Origin: Clostridiales bacterium
Lineage (GTDB): Bacteria > Bacillota > Clostridia > Lachnospirales > Lachnospiraceae
Direction: 5' to 3'
Length of the DNA stretch: 64,000 nt
NCBI GenBank assembly: GCA_018365455.1
Contig: JAGZJZ010000002.1
Span: forward strand, 124,001-188,000
Under the pieces are notes generated by a model. It searched no databases and had not been told where the DNA came from. It saw nothing but the letters and a program-made list of their open reading frames with translations. Position 1 is the stretch's first letter, and each line of letters begins with the position of its first letter. Both the position numbers and the translations under genes were made by a program. This document shows positions 25,428 to 33,424 of this stretch, piece after piece.

Positions 25428-26084
25428 ATGGGACAAAAAGTTAATCCTCACGGCTTAAGAGTCGGAGTTATTAAAGACTGGGACTCCAAATGGTATGCTG
25501 AGGCTGACTTCGCTGACTATTTAGTAGAAGATCACAAAATCAGAACATACCTGAAGAAGAAGTTATATAGCGCAGGTGTATCTAAGATTGAAATCGAAAG
25601 AGCATCTGACAGAGTGAAAGTAATCATTCATACTGCTAAACCAGGTGTGGTTATCGGTAAAGGTGGTTCTGAAATCGAAAAAGTAAAAGCTGAAGTTCAG
25701 AAGCTTACAGATAAAAAGATTATTGTTGATATCAAAGAAGTAAAAAGACCGGACAAAGATGCTCAGTTAGTAGCAGAAAACATTGCCTTACAGTTAGAAA
25801 ACCGTGTGTCTTTCAGACGTGCAATGAAATCTACTATGACCAGAACAATGAGATCCGGAGCGAAGGGTATCAAAACAGCAGTTGCAGGACGTCTTGGCGG
25901 AGCTGATATGGCGCGTACAGAATTCTACAGCGAAGGTACTATTCCACTTCAGACACTTAGAGCAGATATTGACTATGGATTCGCTGAAGCAGATACAACT
26001 TACGGCAAATTAGGCGTAAAAGTATGGATCTACAAAGGCGAGATACTTCCAACTAAAGATACAAAGGAAGGGAGCGATAAATAA
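25428..26084 (+). CDS. rpsC: 30S ribosomal protein S3
   Basis: 218 residues with the N-terminal GQKVNPHGLRVGVI signature, the type-II KH domain (PGVVIGKGGSEIEKVKAEVQKL) and the C-terminal GRLGGADMARTEFYSEGTIPLQTLRADIDYG motif at the mRNA entry tunnel. Its stop overlaps the rplP start by 1 bp. Confidence 0.97.
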   Translation: MGQKVNPHGLRVGVIKDWDSKWYAEADFADYLVEDHKIRTYLKKKLYSAGVSKIEIERASDRVKVIIHTAKPGVVIGKGGSEIEKVKAEVQKLTDKKIIVDIKEVKRPDKDAQLVAENIALQLENRVSFRRAMKSTMTRTMRSGAKGIKTAVAGRLGGADMARTEFYSEGTIPLQTLRADIDYGFAEADTTYGKLGVKVWIYKGEILPTKDTKEGSDK

Positions 26085-26521
26085 TGTTAATGCCAAAAAG
26101 AGTAAAGCGTCGTAAACAGTTCCGTGGATCTATGGCTGGTAAAGCACTTAGAGGAAATACGATTTCAAACGGAGAATATGGACTTGTCGCTTTAGAACCA
26201 TGTTGGATCAAATCAAACCAGATCGAAGCAGCCCGTGTTGCTATGACCCGTTACATCAAACGTGGTGGTAAGGTTTGGATTAAGATTTTCCCAGATAAAC
26301 CAGTAACAGCTAAACCAGCAGAAACTCGTATGGGTTCCGGTAAAGGAACATTAGAATACTGGGTAGCAGTTGTAAAACCAGGACGTGTAATGTTCGAACT
26401 TGCAGGTGTTCCAGAAGAAATCGCACGTGAAGCATTACGTCTTGCTATGCATAAATTACCTTGTAAATGTAAGATCGTTTCTCGCGCAGACTTAGAAGGC
26501 GGTGATAACAGTGAAAATTAA
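26084..26521 (+). CDS. rplP: 50S ribosomal protein L16
   Basis: 145 residues, starting MLMPKRVKRRKQFRGSM like other L16 proteins, with GKGTLEYWVAVVKPGRVMFELAGVPEEIAREALRLAMHKLP near the C terminus. It organises the A-site region of 23S rRNA. It overlaps rpsC by 1 bp and reaches 11 bp into rpmC. Confidence 0.97.
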   Translation: MLMPKRVKRRKQFRGSMAGKALRGNTISNGEYGLVALEPCWIKSNQIEAARVAMTRYIKRGGKVWIKIFPDKPVTAKPAETRMGSGKGTLEYWVAVVKPGRVMFELAGVPEEIAREALRLAMHKLPCKCKIVSRADLEGGDNSEN

Positions 26522-26711
26522 TAAATTTGTAGAAGATTTAAAAAGCAAATCAGCTGCAGAATTAAATGAAGAATTAGTAGCTGCTAAAAAGGAACTTTTT
26601 AACTTAAGATTCCAGAACGCAACCAATCAGTTAGACAACACAAGCAGAATTAAAGAAGTTCGCAAGAACATCGCTAGAATTCAGACAGTGATTACTGAGA
26701 TGGCTCAATAA
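26511..26711 (+). CDS. rpmC: 50S ribosomal protein L29
   Basis: 66 residues with the helical hairpin ELNEELVAAKKELFNLRFQNATNQLDNTSRIKEVRKNIARIQTV. Two GTG codons are in frame (26502 and 26511). The second is chosen because AAGGCGGTGAT, which matches the extended anti-Shine-Dalgarno almost fully, lies at the right distance and overlaps the first GTG. Confidence 0.95.
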   Translation: MKINKFVEDLKSKSAAELNEELVAAKKELFNLRFQNATNQLDNTSRIKEVRKNIARIQTVITEMAQ

Positions 26712-26719
26712 TAAAGGAT

Positions 26720-26767
26720 ACACCAATCCACTGAACCAGGAAACACTTTCAGGAGTGGGGTGGGTGT
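26720..26767 (+). repeat. Intercistronic hairpin between rpmC and rpsQ
   Basis: ACACC/GGTGT, CCACT/AGTGG and CTGAA/TTCAG pair in order to make a 48-nt rod-like hairpin. A second inverted pair, GCACG/CGTGC, follows at about 26775-26803. The 118-bp gap is unusual in this tightly packed region; the fold may be a processing or regulatory site. Confidence 0.5.
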
Positions 26768-26829
26768 AGATTCGCACGATATTCGGGATGATCCGGTAGC
26801 GTGCTTATACCATGAAAGGAGTAAATAAC

Positions 26830-27084
26830 GTGGAAAGAAATCTTAGAAAAACCCGTACTGGTAAAGTTGTTAGCGACAAAATGGATAAGACAATTGTCGT
26901 TGCAGTAGAAGACCATGTTAAACATCCTCTTTACAAAAAGATCGTAAAGAGAACATATAAATTAAAAGCACATGATGAAAATAATGAATGTAACATTGGT
27001 GATACCGTAAAAGTTATGGAAACAAGACCATTATCCAAAGATAAAAGATGGAGACTTGTTGAAATCATCGAGAGAGTTAAATAG
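26830..27084 (+). CDS. rpsQ: 30S ribosomal protein S17
   Basis: 84 residues with the OB-fold signature RTGKVVSDKMDKTIVVAVEDHVKHPLYKKIVKRTYKLKAHDE and GDTVKVMETRPLSKDKRWRLVEII. The GTG at 26830 follows AAAGGAG at 8 bp; the in-frame ATG at 26812 overlaps that site and is rejected. Confidence 0.96.
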   Translation: MERNLRKTRTGKVVSDKMDKTIVVAVEDHVKHPLYKKIVKRTYKLKAHDENNECNIGDTVKVMETRPLSKDKRWRLVEIIERVK

Positions 27085-27102
27085 TATAGGAGGTATATCA
27101 GC

Positions 27103-27471
27103 ATGATACAACAAGAGAGTAGACTTAGAGTTGCTGATAACACTGGTGCCAAAGAATTACTTTGTATCAGAGTTATGGGTGGATCTACCAGAAGATATGC
27201 AAATATCGGCGACATTATCGTAGCTACCGTTAAAGATGCAACACCAGGCGGTGTTGTAAAAAAAGGTGATGTTGTAAAAGCTGTAGTTGTTCGTACAGTA
27301 AAAGGCGCTCGTCGTAAAGACGGTTCTTATATTAAATTCGACGAAAATGCTGCTGTTATTATCAAAGATGACAAGAATCCAAAAGGAACTCGTATTTTTG
27401 GACCAGTAGCCAGAGAGCTTCGTGAAAAACAATTCATGAAAATTGTTTCCTTAGCTCCTGAAGTATTATAA
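27103..27471 (+). CDS. rplN: 50S ribosomal protein L14
   Basis: 122 residues, the standard length, with MIQQESRLRVADNTGAKELLCIRVMGGS and the C-terminal RIFGPVARELREKQFMKIVSLAPEVL. Forms intersubunit bridges and binds silencing factor RsfS in other bacteria. TAGGAGG precedes the ATG. Confidence 0.97.
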   Translation: MIQQESRLRVADNTGAKELLCIRVMGGSTRRYANIGDIIVATVKDATPGGVVKKGDVVKAVVVRTVKGARRKDGSYIKFDENAAVIIKDDKNPKGTRIFGPVARELREKQFMKIVSLAPEVL

Positions 27472-27486
27472 GGAGGTGCCAAAAGA

Positions 27487-27798
27487 ATGTCAGCTATGAA
27501 AATTAAAAAAGGCGATTCTGTAAAAGTGATCGCTGGTAAAGATAAAGATAAAGAAGGCAAAGTTCTTGCTGTAGACGTAAAAGCAGGTCGTGTACTTGTA
27601 GAAGGCGTTAGCATGATTACAAAGCATTCCAAACCGTCAGCAGCGAATCAGCAGGGTGGGATCATCAATAAAGAGGCGTTTATCGATGTTTCTAACGTTA
27701 TGCTGCTTCACAAAGGAAAAACAACAAGAGTTGGTTTTAAGATGGATGGAGACAAAAAAGTTCGTTTTGCGAAAGCAACTGGCGAAGTGATCGATTAA
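27487..27798 (+). CDS. rplX: 50S ribosomal protein L24
   Basis: 103 residues with a KOW motif (KKGDSVKVIAGKDKDKEGKVLAVD) and GGIINKEAFIDVSNVMLLHKGK. Nucleates early 50S assembly. AAGGAGGTG precedes the ATG, 15 bp after rplN. Confidence 0.97.
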   Translation: MSAMKIKKGDSVKVIAGKDKDKEGKVLAVDVKAGRVLVEGVSMITKHSKPSAANQQGGIINKEAFIDVSNVMLLHKGKTTRVGFKMDGDKKVRFAKATGEVID

Positions 27799-27820
27799 TT
27801 AAGAGAGGAGGCCGCACAAG

Positions 27821-28360
27821 TTGAGTAGACTGAAAGAAACTTACAAGAATGAGATCGTAGAAGCTATGATCAAAAAATTTGGATATAAAAATGTAATGGA
27901 AGTACCGAAGCTTGATAAAGTTGTTATCAATATGGGCGTTGGTGAAGCAAAAGATAATGCTAAATTATTAGAAACTGCTGTAAAAGATATGGAAACCATT
28001 GCAGGACAGAAGGCAGTTCTTACCAGAGCAAAGAATTCTGTTGCTAATTTCAAAATCCGTGAAGGTATGGCAATCGGATGTAAGGTAACACTTCGTGGCG
28101 AGAGAATGTATGAATTTGTTGATCGTCTGATCAATTTAGCATTACCTCGTGTACGTGACTTTAGAGGTGTAAACCCTAACGCATTTGATGGAAGAGGTAA
28201 CTATGCACTGGGTATTAAAGAACAGTTGATTTTCCCTGAAATCGAATACGATAAAGTAGACAAGGTTAGAGGTATGGACGTAATTTTCGTTACGACTGCT
28301 AAGACTGACGAAGAAGCTCGTGAATTATTGGCACAGTTCAATATGCCGTTTACTAAATAG
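27821..28360 (+). CDS. rplE: 50S ribosomal protein L5
   Basis: 179 residues with VPKLDKVVINMGVGEA, the GQKAVLTRAKNSVANFKIREGMAIGCKVTLRG central region and GMDVIFVTTAKTDEEARELLAQFNMPF at the end. It carries 5S rRNA into the subunit. The start codon is TTG after AGAGGAGG, which is the only sensible start. Confidence 0.96.
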   Translation: MSRLKETYKNEIVEAMIKKFGYKNVMEVPKLDKVVINMGVGEAKDNAKLLETAVKDMETIAGQKAVLTRAKNSVANFKIREGMAIGCKVTLRGERMYEFVDRLINLALPRVRDFRGVNPNAFDGRGNYALGIKEQLIFPEIEYDKVDKVRGMDVIFVTTAKTDEEARELLAQFNMPFTK

Positions 28361-28378
28361 TTATAGGAGGGAAATTTC

Positions 28379-28564
28379 ATGGCTAAAACAGCAATGAAAA
28401 TCAAACAGCAACGTCCGGCAAAATTCTCTACAAGAGAATACAGCCGTTGTAGAATCTGTGGACGTCCACATGCTTATTTAAGAAAATACGGAATCTGCAG
28501 AATCTGCTTCCGTGAATTAGCATATAAAGGACAGATCCCAGGCGTGAAAAAAGCAAGCTGGTAG
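28379..28564 (+). CDS. rpsN: 30S ribosomal protein S14, zinc-binding type
   Basis: 61 residues with two CxxC pairs, CRICGRP and CRICF, that bind zinc; this is the short Zn-ribbon (type Z) form. A zinc-free paralogue may exist elsewhere under Zur control, but none is in the window. TAGGAGG precedes the ATG. Confidence 0.97.
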   Translation: MAKTAMKIKQQRPAKFSTREYSRCRICGRPHAYLRKYGICRICFRELAYKGQIPGVKKASW

Positions 28565-28593
28565 GATAAAGTAGTAGAGAGGAGGCAACTTAA

Positions 28594-28995
28594 ATGACAA
28601 TGAGCGATCCAATCGCAGATATGCTTACAAGAATTCGTAATGCAAATACTGCTAAACATGATACAGTAGATGTACCTGCTTCTAAAATGAAAATTGCTAT
28701 TGCAAACATTCTTTTAGATCAAGGTTATATTGCAAAATATGATATCGTAGAAGATGGCAACTTTAATACAATCCGTATTACATTAAAATACGGTGCAGAT
28801 AAAAATGAAAAGATAATTACAGGTCTTAAGAGAATTTCTAAACCAGGTTTACGTGTATACGCAAACAAGGAAGAACTTCCAAAAGTACTTGGAGGTTTAG
28901 GCGTAGCAATTATTTCTACCAACCAGGGTGTTATCACTGACAAAGAAGCTAGAAAGCTTCAGGTAGGCGGAGAAGTCCTGGCATTTGTTTGGTAG
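28594..28995 (+). CDS. rpsH: 30S ribosomal protein S8
   Basis: 133 residues with MSDPIADMLTRIRNAN and the C-terminal GGLGVAIISTNQGVITDKEARKLQVGGEVLAFVW. S8 binds helix 21 of 16S rRNA and represses the spc operon in E. coli. It is followed by an unusual 200-bp gap with repeats. Confidence 0.97.
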   Translation: MTMSDPIADMLTRIRNANTAKHDTVDVPASKMKIAIANILLDQGYIAKYDIVEDGNFNTIRITLKYGADKNEKIITGLKRISKPGLRVYANKEELPKVLGGLGVAIISTNQGVITDKEARKLQVGGEVLAFVW

Positions 28996-29110
28996 CCTGT
29001 GAACACTTAGCGAGGTTCTTGCGAGCTTAGTGAGAACGGCCGTCACGAAACTTAGTGAAACCGAGCCGGAGGCGAAAGTTGAACTTAGTTGAGCTGACGT
29101 GTAGAGCATT
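28996..29110 (+). repeat. CTTAG(T/C)GA repeat cluster inside the spc operon
   Basis: CTTAG occurs at 29006, 29026, 29051 and 29084, each within a larger CTTAGYGA/CTTAGTTGAG context. Around them, GTTCT/GAGAAC and TCAC/GTGA can pair. The sequence is richer in GC than its surroundings and has no open frame. The remainder of the gap to 29195 holds a small AGGG/CCCT hairpin and the rplF ribosome binding site. It looks like a dispersed repeat or a structured RNA. Confidence 0.55.
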
Positions 29111-29195
29111 TAGTATGCTTAATCATCATAGAAGTTACTGAAAACAGAGAGGGCTTTGTCCCTTTCCGAAAATTTAAGTAAGGAGGACATATCAA

Positions 29196-29735
29196 ATGTC
29201 ACGTATCGGAAGAATGCCAGTAGCAGTTCCGGCAGGCGTTACTGTTGAAATTGCAGAAGGCAATAAAGTTACTGTAAAAGGTAGCAAAGGTACACTTGAA
29301 AGAGTATTACCTGTTGAAATGGAAATCAAATTAGAAGATGGTCAGGTTCTTGTAACAAGACCAAACGACTTAAAGAAAATGAAATCATTACATGGTTTAA
29401 CTAGAACTTTAATCTCTAACATGGTTGTAGGTGTTAGTGAAGGATATCAGAAAGTTCTTGAAGTAAATGGTGTTGGTTACAAAGCAGCAAAAGCTGGTAA
29501 TAAATTAACATTATCTCTTGGATATTCCCATCCGGTAGAAATGATCGATCCAGAAGGATTAGAGTCTGCTGTAGAAGGAAATAAGATCATTGTAAAAGGT
29601 ATCGATAAAGAAAAAGTTGGCCAATACGCAGCTGAAATCAGAGAGAAGAGAAAACCGGAACCTTATAAAGGAAAAGGTATTAAATATGCTGATGAAGTTA
29701 TTAGACGTAAAGTTGGTAAGACTGGTAAGAAATAA
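29196..29735 (+). CDS. rplF: 50S ribosomal protein L6
   Basis: 179 residues with two L6 repeats: SRIGRMPVAVPAGVTVEI and LEVNGVGYKAAKAGNKLTLSLGYSHPVEM, then the C-terminal AAEIREKRKPEPYKGKGIKYADEVIRRKVGKTGKK. Sits near the factor-binding site. TAAGGAGG precedes the ATG. Confidence 0.97.
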   Translation: MSRIGRMPVAVPAGVTVEIAEGNKVTVKGSKGTLERVLPVEMEIKLEDGQVLVTRPNDLKKMKSLHGLTRTLISNMVVGVSEGYQKVLEVNGVGYKAAKAGNKLTLSLGYSHPVEMIDPEGLESAVEGNKIIVKGIDKEKVGQYAAEIREKRKPEPYKGKGIKYADEVIRRKVGKTGKK

Positions 29736-29752
29736 TTAAGGAGAGTGTGAAA

Positions 29753-30121
29753 ATGGTTAATAAAGAATCCAGAACAAAAGTTCGCGAAAAAAAACACCTG
29801 AAAATTCGTAATCGTTTCAGCGGAACTACTGAAAGACCACGTTTAGCAGTGTTTAGAAGTAATAATCATATGTATGCTCAAATTATTGACGATACAGTTG
29901 GAAATACACTTGTTTCAGCTTCCACCCTTCAGAAGGATGTAAAAGCGGAATTAGAAAAGACCAATAACGTTGATGCAGCAGCATATTTAGGTACTGTTAT
30001 TGCAAAAAAGGCTTTGGAAAAAGGTATTACAACTGTTGTCTTTGATAGAGGCGGCTTCATATATCAGGGTAAAATCAAAGCATTAGCAGATGCAGCTAGA
30101 GAAGCTGGTCTAGAATTTTAG
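29753..30121 (+). CDS. rplR: 50S ribosomal protein L18
   Basis: 122 residues with KHLKIRNRFSGTTERPRLAVFRSNNHMYAQIIDD and VVFDRGGFIYQGKIKALADAAREAGLEF. Binds 5S rRNA with L5. A GTG two codons upstream (29747) is too close to the AAGGAGA, so the ATG at 29753 is used. Confidence 0.96.
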   Translation: MVNKESRTKVREKKHLKIRNRFSGTTERPRLAVFRSNNHMYAQIIDDTVGNTLVSASTLQKDVKAELEKTNNVDAAAYLGTVIAKKALEKGITTVVFDRGGFIYQGKIKALADAAREAGLEF

Positions 30122-30133
30122 GAGGTAGAACAC

Positions 30134-30643
30134 ATGAAACATACAATTATTGATGCTAGCAGCTTAGAATTGAATGAAAAAGTAGTATCAATTAAACGTG
30201 TTACAAAAGTTGTTAAAGGTGGTCGTAACTTCCGTTTTACAGCTTTGGTAGTTGTTGGTGATGGCAACGGACACGTTGGCGCTGGACTTGGTAAAGCTAC
30301 TGAGATTCCAGAAGCTATCCGTAAAGGAAAAGAAGATGCTGCTAAAAAGCTCATCAATGTATCTTTAGATGACAATGCTAGTATCCCACATGATTTTCAG
30401 GGTAAATTCGGTGGTGCTTCCGTATTGTTAAAAAGAGCTCCTGAAGGTACCGGTGTTATCGCTGGTGGTCCTGCACGTAGCGTACTTGAGCTTGCAGGCA
30501 TCAAAAACATCCGTACAAAATCTTTAGGATCAAACAATAAACAAAACGTAGTACTTGCAACAATCGAAGGCTTAAGACAGATCAAGTCTCCTGAAGAAGT
30601 TGCTAGACTTCGCGGAAAATCTGTTGAAGAGATTCTGGCGTAA
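30134..30643 (+). CDS. rpsE: 30S ribosomal protein S5
   Basis: 169 residues with the double-stranded-RNA-binding-like N-terminal part (GRNFRFTALVVVGDGNGHVGAGLGKATEIPEAIRKG) and the C-terminal GTGVIAGGPARSVLELAGIKNIRTKSLGSNNKQNVVLATIEGL. The loop where spectinomycin resistance changes arise looks unaltered. TAGGAGG precedes the ATG. Confidence 0.97.
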   Translation: MKHTIIDASSLELNEKVVSIKRVTKVVKGGRNFRFTALVVVGDGNGHVGAGLGKATEIPEAIRKGKEDAAKKLINVSLDDNASIPHDFQGKFGGASVLLKRAPEGTGVIAGGPARSVLELAGIKNIRTKSLGSNNKQNVVLATIEGLRQIKSPEEVARLRGKSVEEILA

Positions 30644-30657
30644 GGAGGATTTGAAAA

Positions 30658-30840
30658 ATGGCAGATAAAGTAAAAGTTACATTAGTTAAATCTACAATCG
30701 GTGCTATTCCAAAACATTGTGCAACTGTAGCAGCTTTGGGACTGAAAAAAGTAAATAAATCAGTTGAGTTACCAAACAATGCAGCTACCATGGGAATGGT
30801 TAAACAAGTACAGCACTTAGTGAAAGTAGAAGAAATCTAA
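30658..30840 (+). CDS. rpmD: 50S ribosomal protein L30
   Basis: 60 residues of the short bacterial form, with VKVTLVKSTIGAIPKHCATVAALGLKKVNKSVELPNNAATMGMVKQVQHLVKVEEI. TAAGGAGG precedes the ATG. Lies between rpsE and rplO as usual. Confidence 0.96.
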   Translation: MADKVKVTLVKSTIGAIPKHCATVAALGLKKVNKSVELPNNAATMGMVKQVQHLVKVEEI

Positions 30841-30863
30841 ATTATTGATAAGGAGGTGTCGAG

Positions 30864-31304
30864 ATGGATTTATCAAATTTACAGCCTGCTGAAGGTTCGA
30901 AACACAGTGATAACTTCAGAAGAGGACGTGGACACGGTTCAGGAAACGGTAAAACTGCTGGTAAAGGACATAAAGGACAGAAAGCTCGTTCAGGAGCACC
31001 AAGAATTGGCTTCGAAGGTGGTCAGATGCCTTTATACAGACGTATCCCGAAGAGAGGTTTCACGAACAGAAATACTCTTGAAATTGAAGCTATCAACGTT
31101 AGCGAGCTTGAAAGATTTGAAAATGATACCGAAGTTACCATTGAAACATTGATGGAAGCAGGTGTTATTAAAAGTCCAAAAGATGGCGTTAAGATACTTG
31201 GCAACGGTGAACTTACAAAGAAGCTTACTGTTAAAGTAAATGCCTTCAGTGAAGGTGCAAAAACTAAAATAGAAGCACTTGGTGGAAAAGCAGAGGTGAT
31301 CTAA
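30864..31304 (+). CDS. rplO: 50S ribosomal protein L15
   Basis: 146 residues starting MDLSNLQPAEGSKHSDNFRRGRGHGSGNGKTAGKGHKGQKARSG, the glycine-rich RNA-binding tail of L15, with GGQMPLYRRIPKRGF. Its stop overlaps the secY start by 1 bp. AAGGAGGTG precedes the ATG. Confidence 0.97.
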   Translation: MDLSNLQPAEGSKHSDNFRRGRGHGSGNGKTAGKGHKGQKARSGAPRIGFEGGQMPLYRRIPKRGFTNRNTLEIEAINVSELERFENDTEVTIETLMEAGVIKSPKDGVKILGNGELTKKLTVKVNAFSEGAKTKIEALGGKAEVI

Positions 31305-32620
31305 TGTTAGAGACGCTACGAAATGCATTTAAAATTAAGGAAGTACGAAAAAAGATTTTCTTCACGTTTTTGATGCTGGTAGTAATAAGATTGGGCTCTC
31401 AGCTTCCTGTTCCAGGAGTGGATCGAACATTCTTAGCCAATTGGTTTTCAAACCAGACCGGTGATGCATTTAATTTTTTTAGTGCATTTACCGGCGGCTC
31501 TTTCGAGAAGATGTCAATATTCGCATTGAATATTACACCTTATATTACATCTTCGATCATTATCCAGCTTCTTACAATTGCAATACCTAAGTTAGAGGAA
31601 ATGCAAAAAGAAGGGGAGGATGGCAGGAAGAAACTTACTGCTATTACCCGTTATGTAACGGTAGCATTAGCATTAATTGAATCAATTGCCATGGCAATTG
31701 GTTTTGGTAACAAAGGATTAATTCCGGATATGAACTTCGTGAAAGCATTTATGGTTGTAGTTGCATTAACAGCCGGTTCTGCTTTCTTAATGTGGGTTGG
31801 TGAACGTATCACAGAAAAGGGTGTTGGAAATGGTATTTCCATTGTATTGATGATTAATATCCTTTCCAGAATCCCTTCTGATTTAACTACACTCTACACT
31901 ACATTTGTAAAAGGAAAATCTGTTGCCCGCGGTTCACTGGCAGCATTAGTAATCCTTGCAGTTATAGTAGTTACAGTTGTGCTAGTTATACTTTTGAATG
32001 ACGCACAGAGAAGGATCCCTGTTCAGTATGCAAAGAAAATGCAGGGACGGAAGATGGTCGGTGGCCAGTCCACACATATTCCGCTGAAAGTAAATACAGC
32101 TGGAGTTATTCCGGTTATCTTTGCATCTTCCCTGATGTCCATGCCGACTGTTATTGCATCGTTCTTAGGGAAGACCGGCGGAACTGGCGTTGGCGGAACC
32201 ATCCTTGGAATGATGAGCCAGAACAACTGGTTTAGTCCAAAACAGCCGATTTATTCGGTTGGTTTGGTACTGTACATTGCTCTGATCATTTTCTTTGCGT
32301 ATTTCTATACATCCATTACATTCAATCCAATTGAAGTAGCGGATAATATGAAAAAGCAAGGTGGATTTATTCCGGGTATCCGTCCTGGAAAGCCAACTAC
32401 AGATTACTTAAACAAAATATTAAATTATCTCGTATTCTTGGGAGCTGTAGGACTTACAATTGTTGTTATAATCCCAATCTTCTTTAACGGAGTATTTGGT
32501 GCATATGTTTCCTTTGGTGGTACATCCATCATCATCATCGTAGGTGTTGTTCTGGAAACATTAAAGCAAATTGAATCACAGATGTTAGTACGTAATTATA
32601 AAGGCTTCTTAAGTGAGTAA
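31304..32620 (+). CDS. secY: Preprotein translocase subunit SecY
   Basis: 438 residues with ten transmembrane helices, forming the protein-conducting channel of the plasma membrane. Family signatures include LGSQLPVPGVDRTFL, SIFALNITPYITSSIIIQLLTIAIP and the cytoplasmic loop QRRIPVQYAKKMQGRKMVGGQSTHIPLKVNTAGVIPVIFASSL. It is translationally coupled to rplO (1-bp overlap). A 155-bp gap with two perfect hairpins separates it from adk. Confidence 0.97.
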   Translation: MLETLRNAFKIKEVRKKIFFTFLMLVVIRLGSQLPVPGVDRTFLANWFSNQTGDAFNFFSAFTGGSFEKMSIFALNITPYITSSIIIQLLTIAIPKLEEMQKEGEDGRKKLTAITRYVTVALALIESIAMAIGFGNKGLIPDMNFVKAFMVVVALTAGSAFLMWVGERITEKGVGNGISIVLMINILSRIPSDLTTLYTTFVKGKSVARGSLAALVILAVIVVTVVLVILLNDAQRRIPVQYAKKMQGRKMVGGQSTHIPLKVNTAGVIPVIFASSLMSMPTVIASFLGKTGGTGVGGTILGMMSQNNWFSPKQPIYSVGLVLYIALIIFFAYFYTSITFNPIEVADNMKKQGGFIPGIRPGKPTTDYLNKILNYLVFLGAVGLTIVVIIPIFFNGVFGAYVSFGGTSIIIIVGVVLETLKQIESQMLVRNYKGFLSE

Positions 32621-32702
32621 ACAGTGTACTGCATCACTTACTGTTGTCTGCACAGGCAGACAGCGGTAGGTGGGTAGTGCACTTAAATGCTATATAGGAT
32701 GG

Positions 32703-32736
32703 ATAATATCTGTTCATTGTTTTGAACAGATATTAT
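32703..32736 (+). repeat. Perfect 14-bp inverted repeat between secY and adk
   Basis: ATAATATCTGTTCA and TGAACAGATATTAT surround a 6-nt loop. A second hairpin, GTCTGC-ACAG-GCAGAC, lies about 32647-32662. Neither is followed by a T-run, so they are more likely processing or attenuation signals than terminators. Confidence 0.65.
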
Positions 32737-32775
32737 GGATTATCAAAAATGTCCAAGGAAAGGTAGGGGTAAAGT

Positions 32776-33420
32776 ATGAAAATAATCATGTTAGGTGCAC
32801 CTGGAGCCGGTAAGGGAACACAGGCTAAGAAAATTGCAGATAAGTATCAGATTCCGCATATTTCTACAGGAGACATTTTCCGTGCCAATATTAAGAACGG
32901 AACGGAACTGGGAAAGAAAGCGAAAACTTACATGGATCAGGGGCTGTTAGTGCCGGATGAGCTGGTAGTGGATCTGGTAGTGGACAGAGTACAGCAGAGC
33001 GATTGTGCAAATGGCTATGTTCTGGATGGTTTCCCAAGAACGATTCCTCAGGCGGAAGCATTAGATGCAGCACTTGCTAAATTAGGCGATAAAGTGGATT
33101 TCGCAATTAATGTAGAAGTTCCCGACGAAAATATCATCAACCGTATGGGTGGAAGAAGAGCCTGTGTAGGCTGTGGTGCTACATACCATGTTGCGTATAA
33201 CCCTCCCAAAAAGGAAGGATTCTGTGACATTGACGGTGATAAGCTGATCTTAAGAGATGATGACAAACCGGAAACAGTTAAGAAGCGTCTGGATGTATAC
33301 CATGATCAGACACAGCCGTTAATTGAGTATTACAGCAGCAAGCAAATATTAAAAGAAGTAGATGGCACTGTAGATATGGAAGACGTATTTACCGCTATCG
33401 TACAGATATTAGGAGTGTAA
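32776..33420 (+). CDS. adk: Adenylate kinase
   Basis: 214 residues, long-lid form: P-loop GAPGAGKGT at the N terminus, DGFPRTIPQAEAL in the core and a zinc-binding lid with CVGCG...FCDIDGD (Cys-Cys-Cys-Asp ligands, as in Bacillus). Converts AMP and ATP to two ADP. AAAGGTAGGGG precedes the ATG. Its place after secY is conserved in Firmicutes. Confidence 0.97.
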   Translation: MKIIMLGAPGAGKGTQAKKIADKYQIPHISTGDIFRANIKNGTELGKKAKTYMDQGLLVPDELVVDLVVDRVQQSDCANGYVLDGFPRTIPQAEALDAALAKLGDKVDFAINVEVPDENIINRMGGRRACVGCGATYHVAYNPPKKEGFCDIDGDKLILRDDDKPETVKKRLDVYHDQTQPLIEYYSSKQILKEVDGTVDMEDVFTAIVQILGV

Positions 33421-33424
33421 CACT

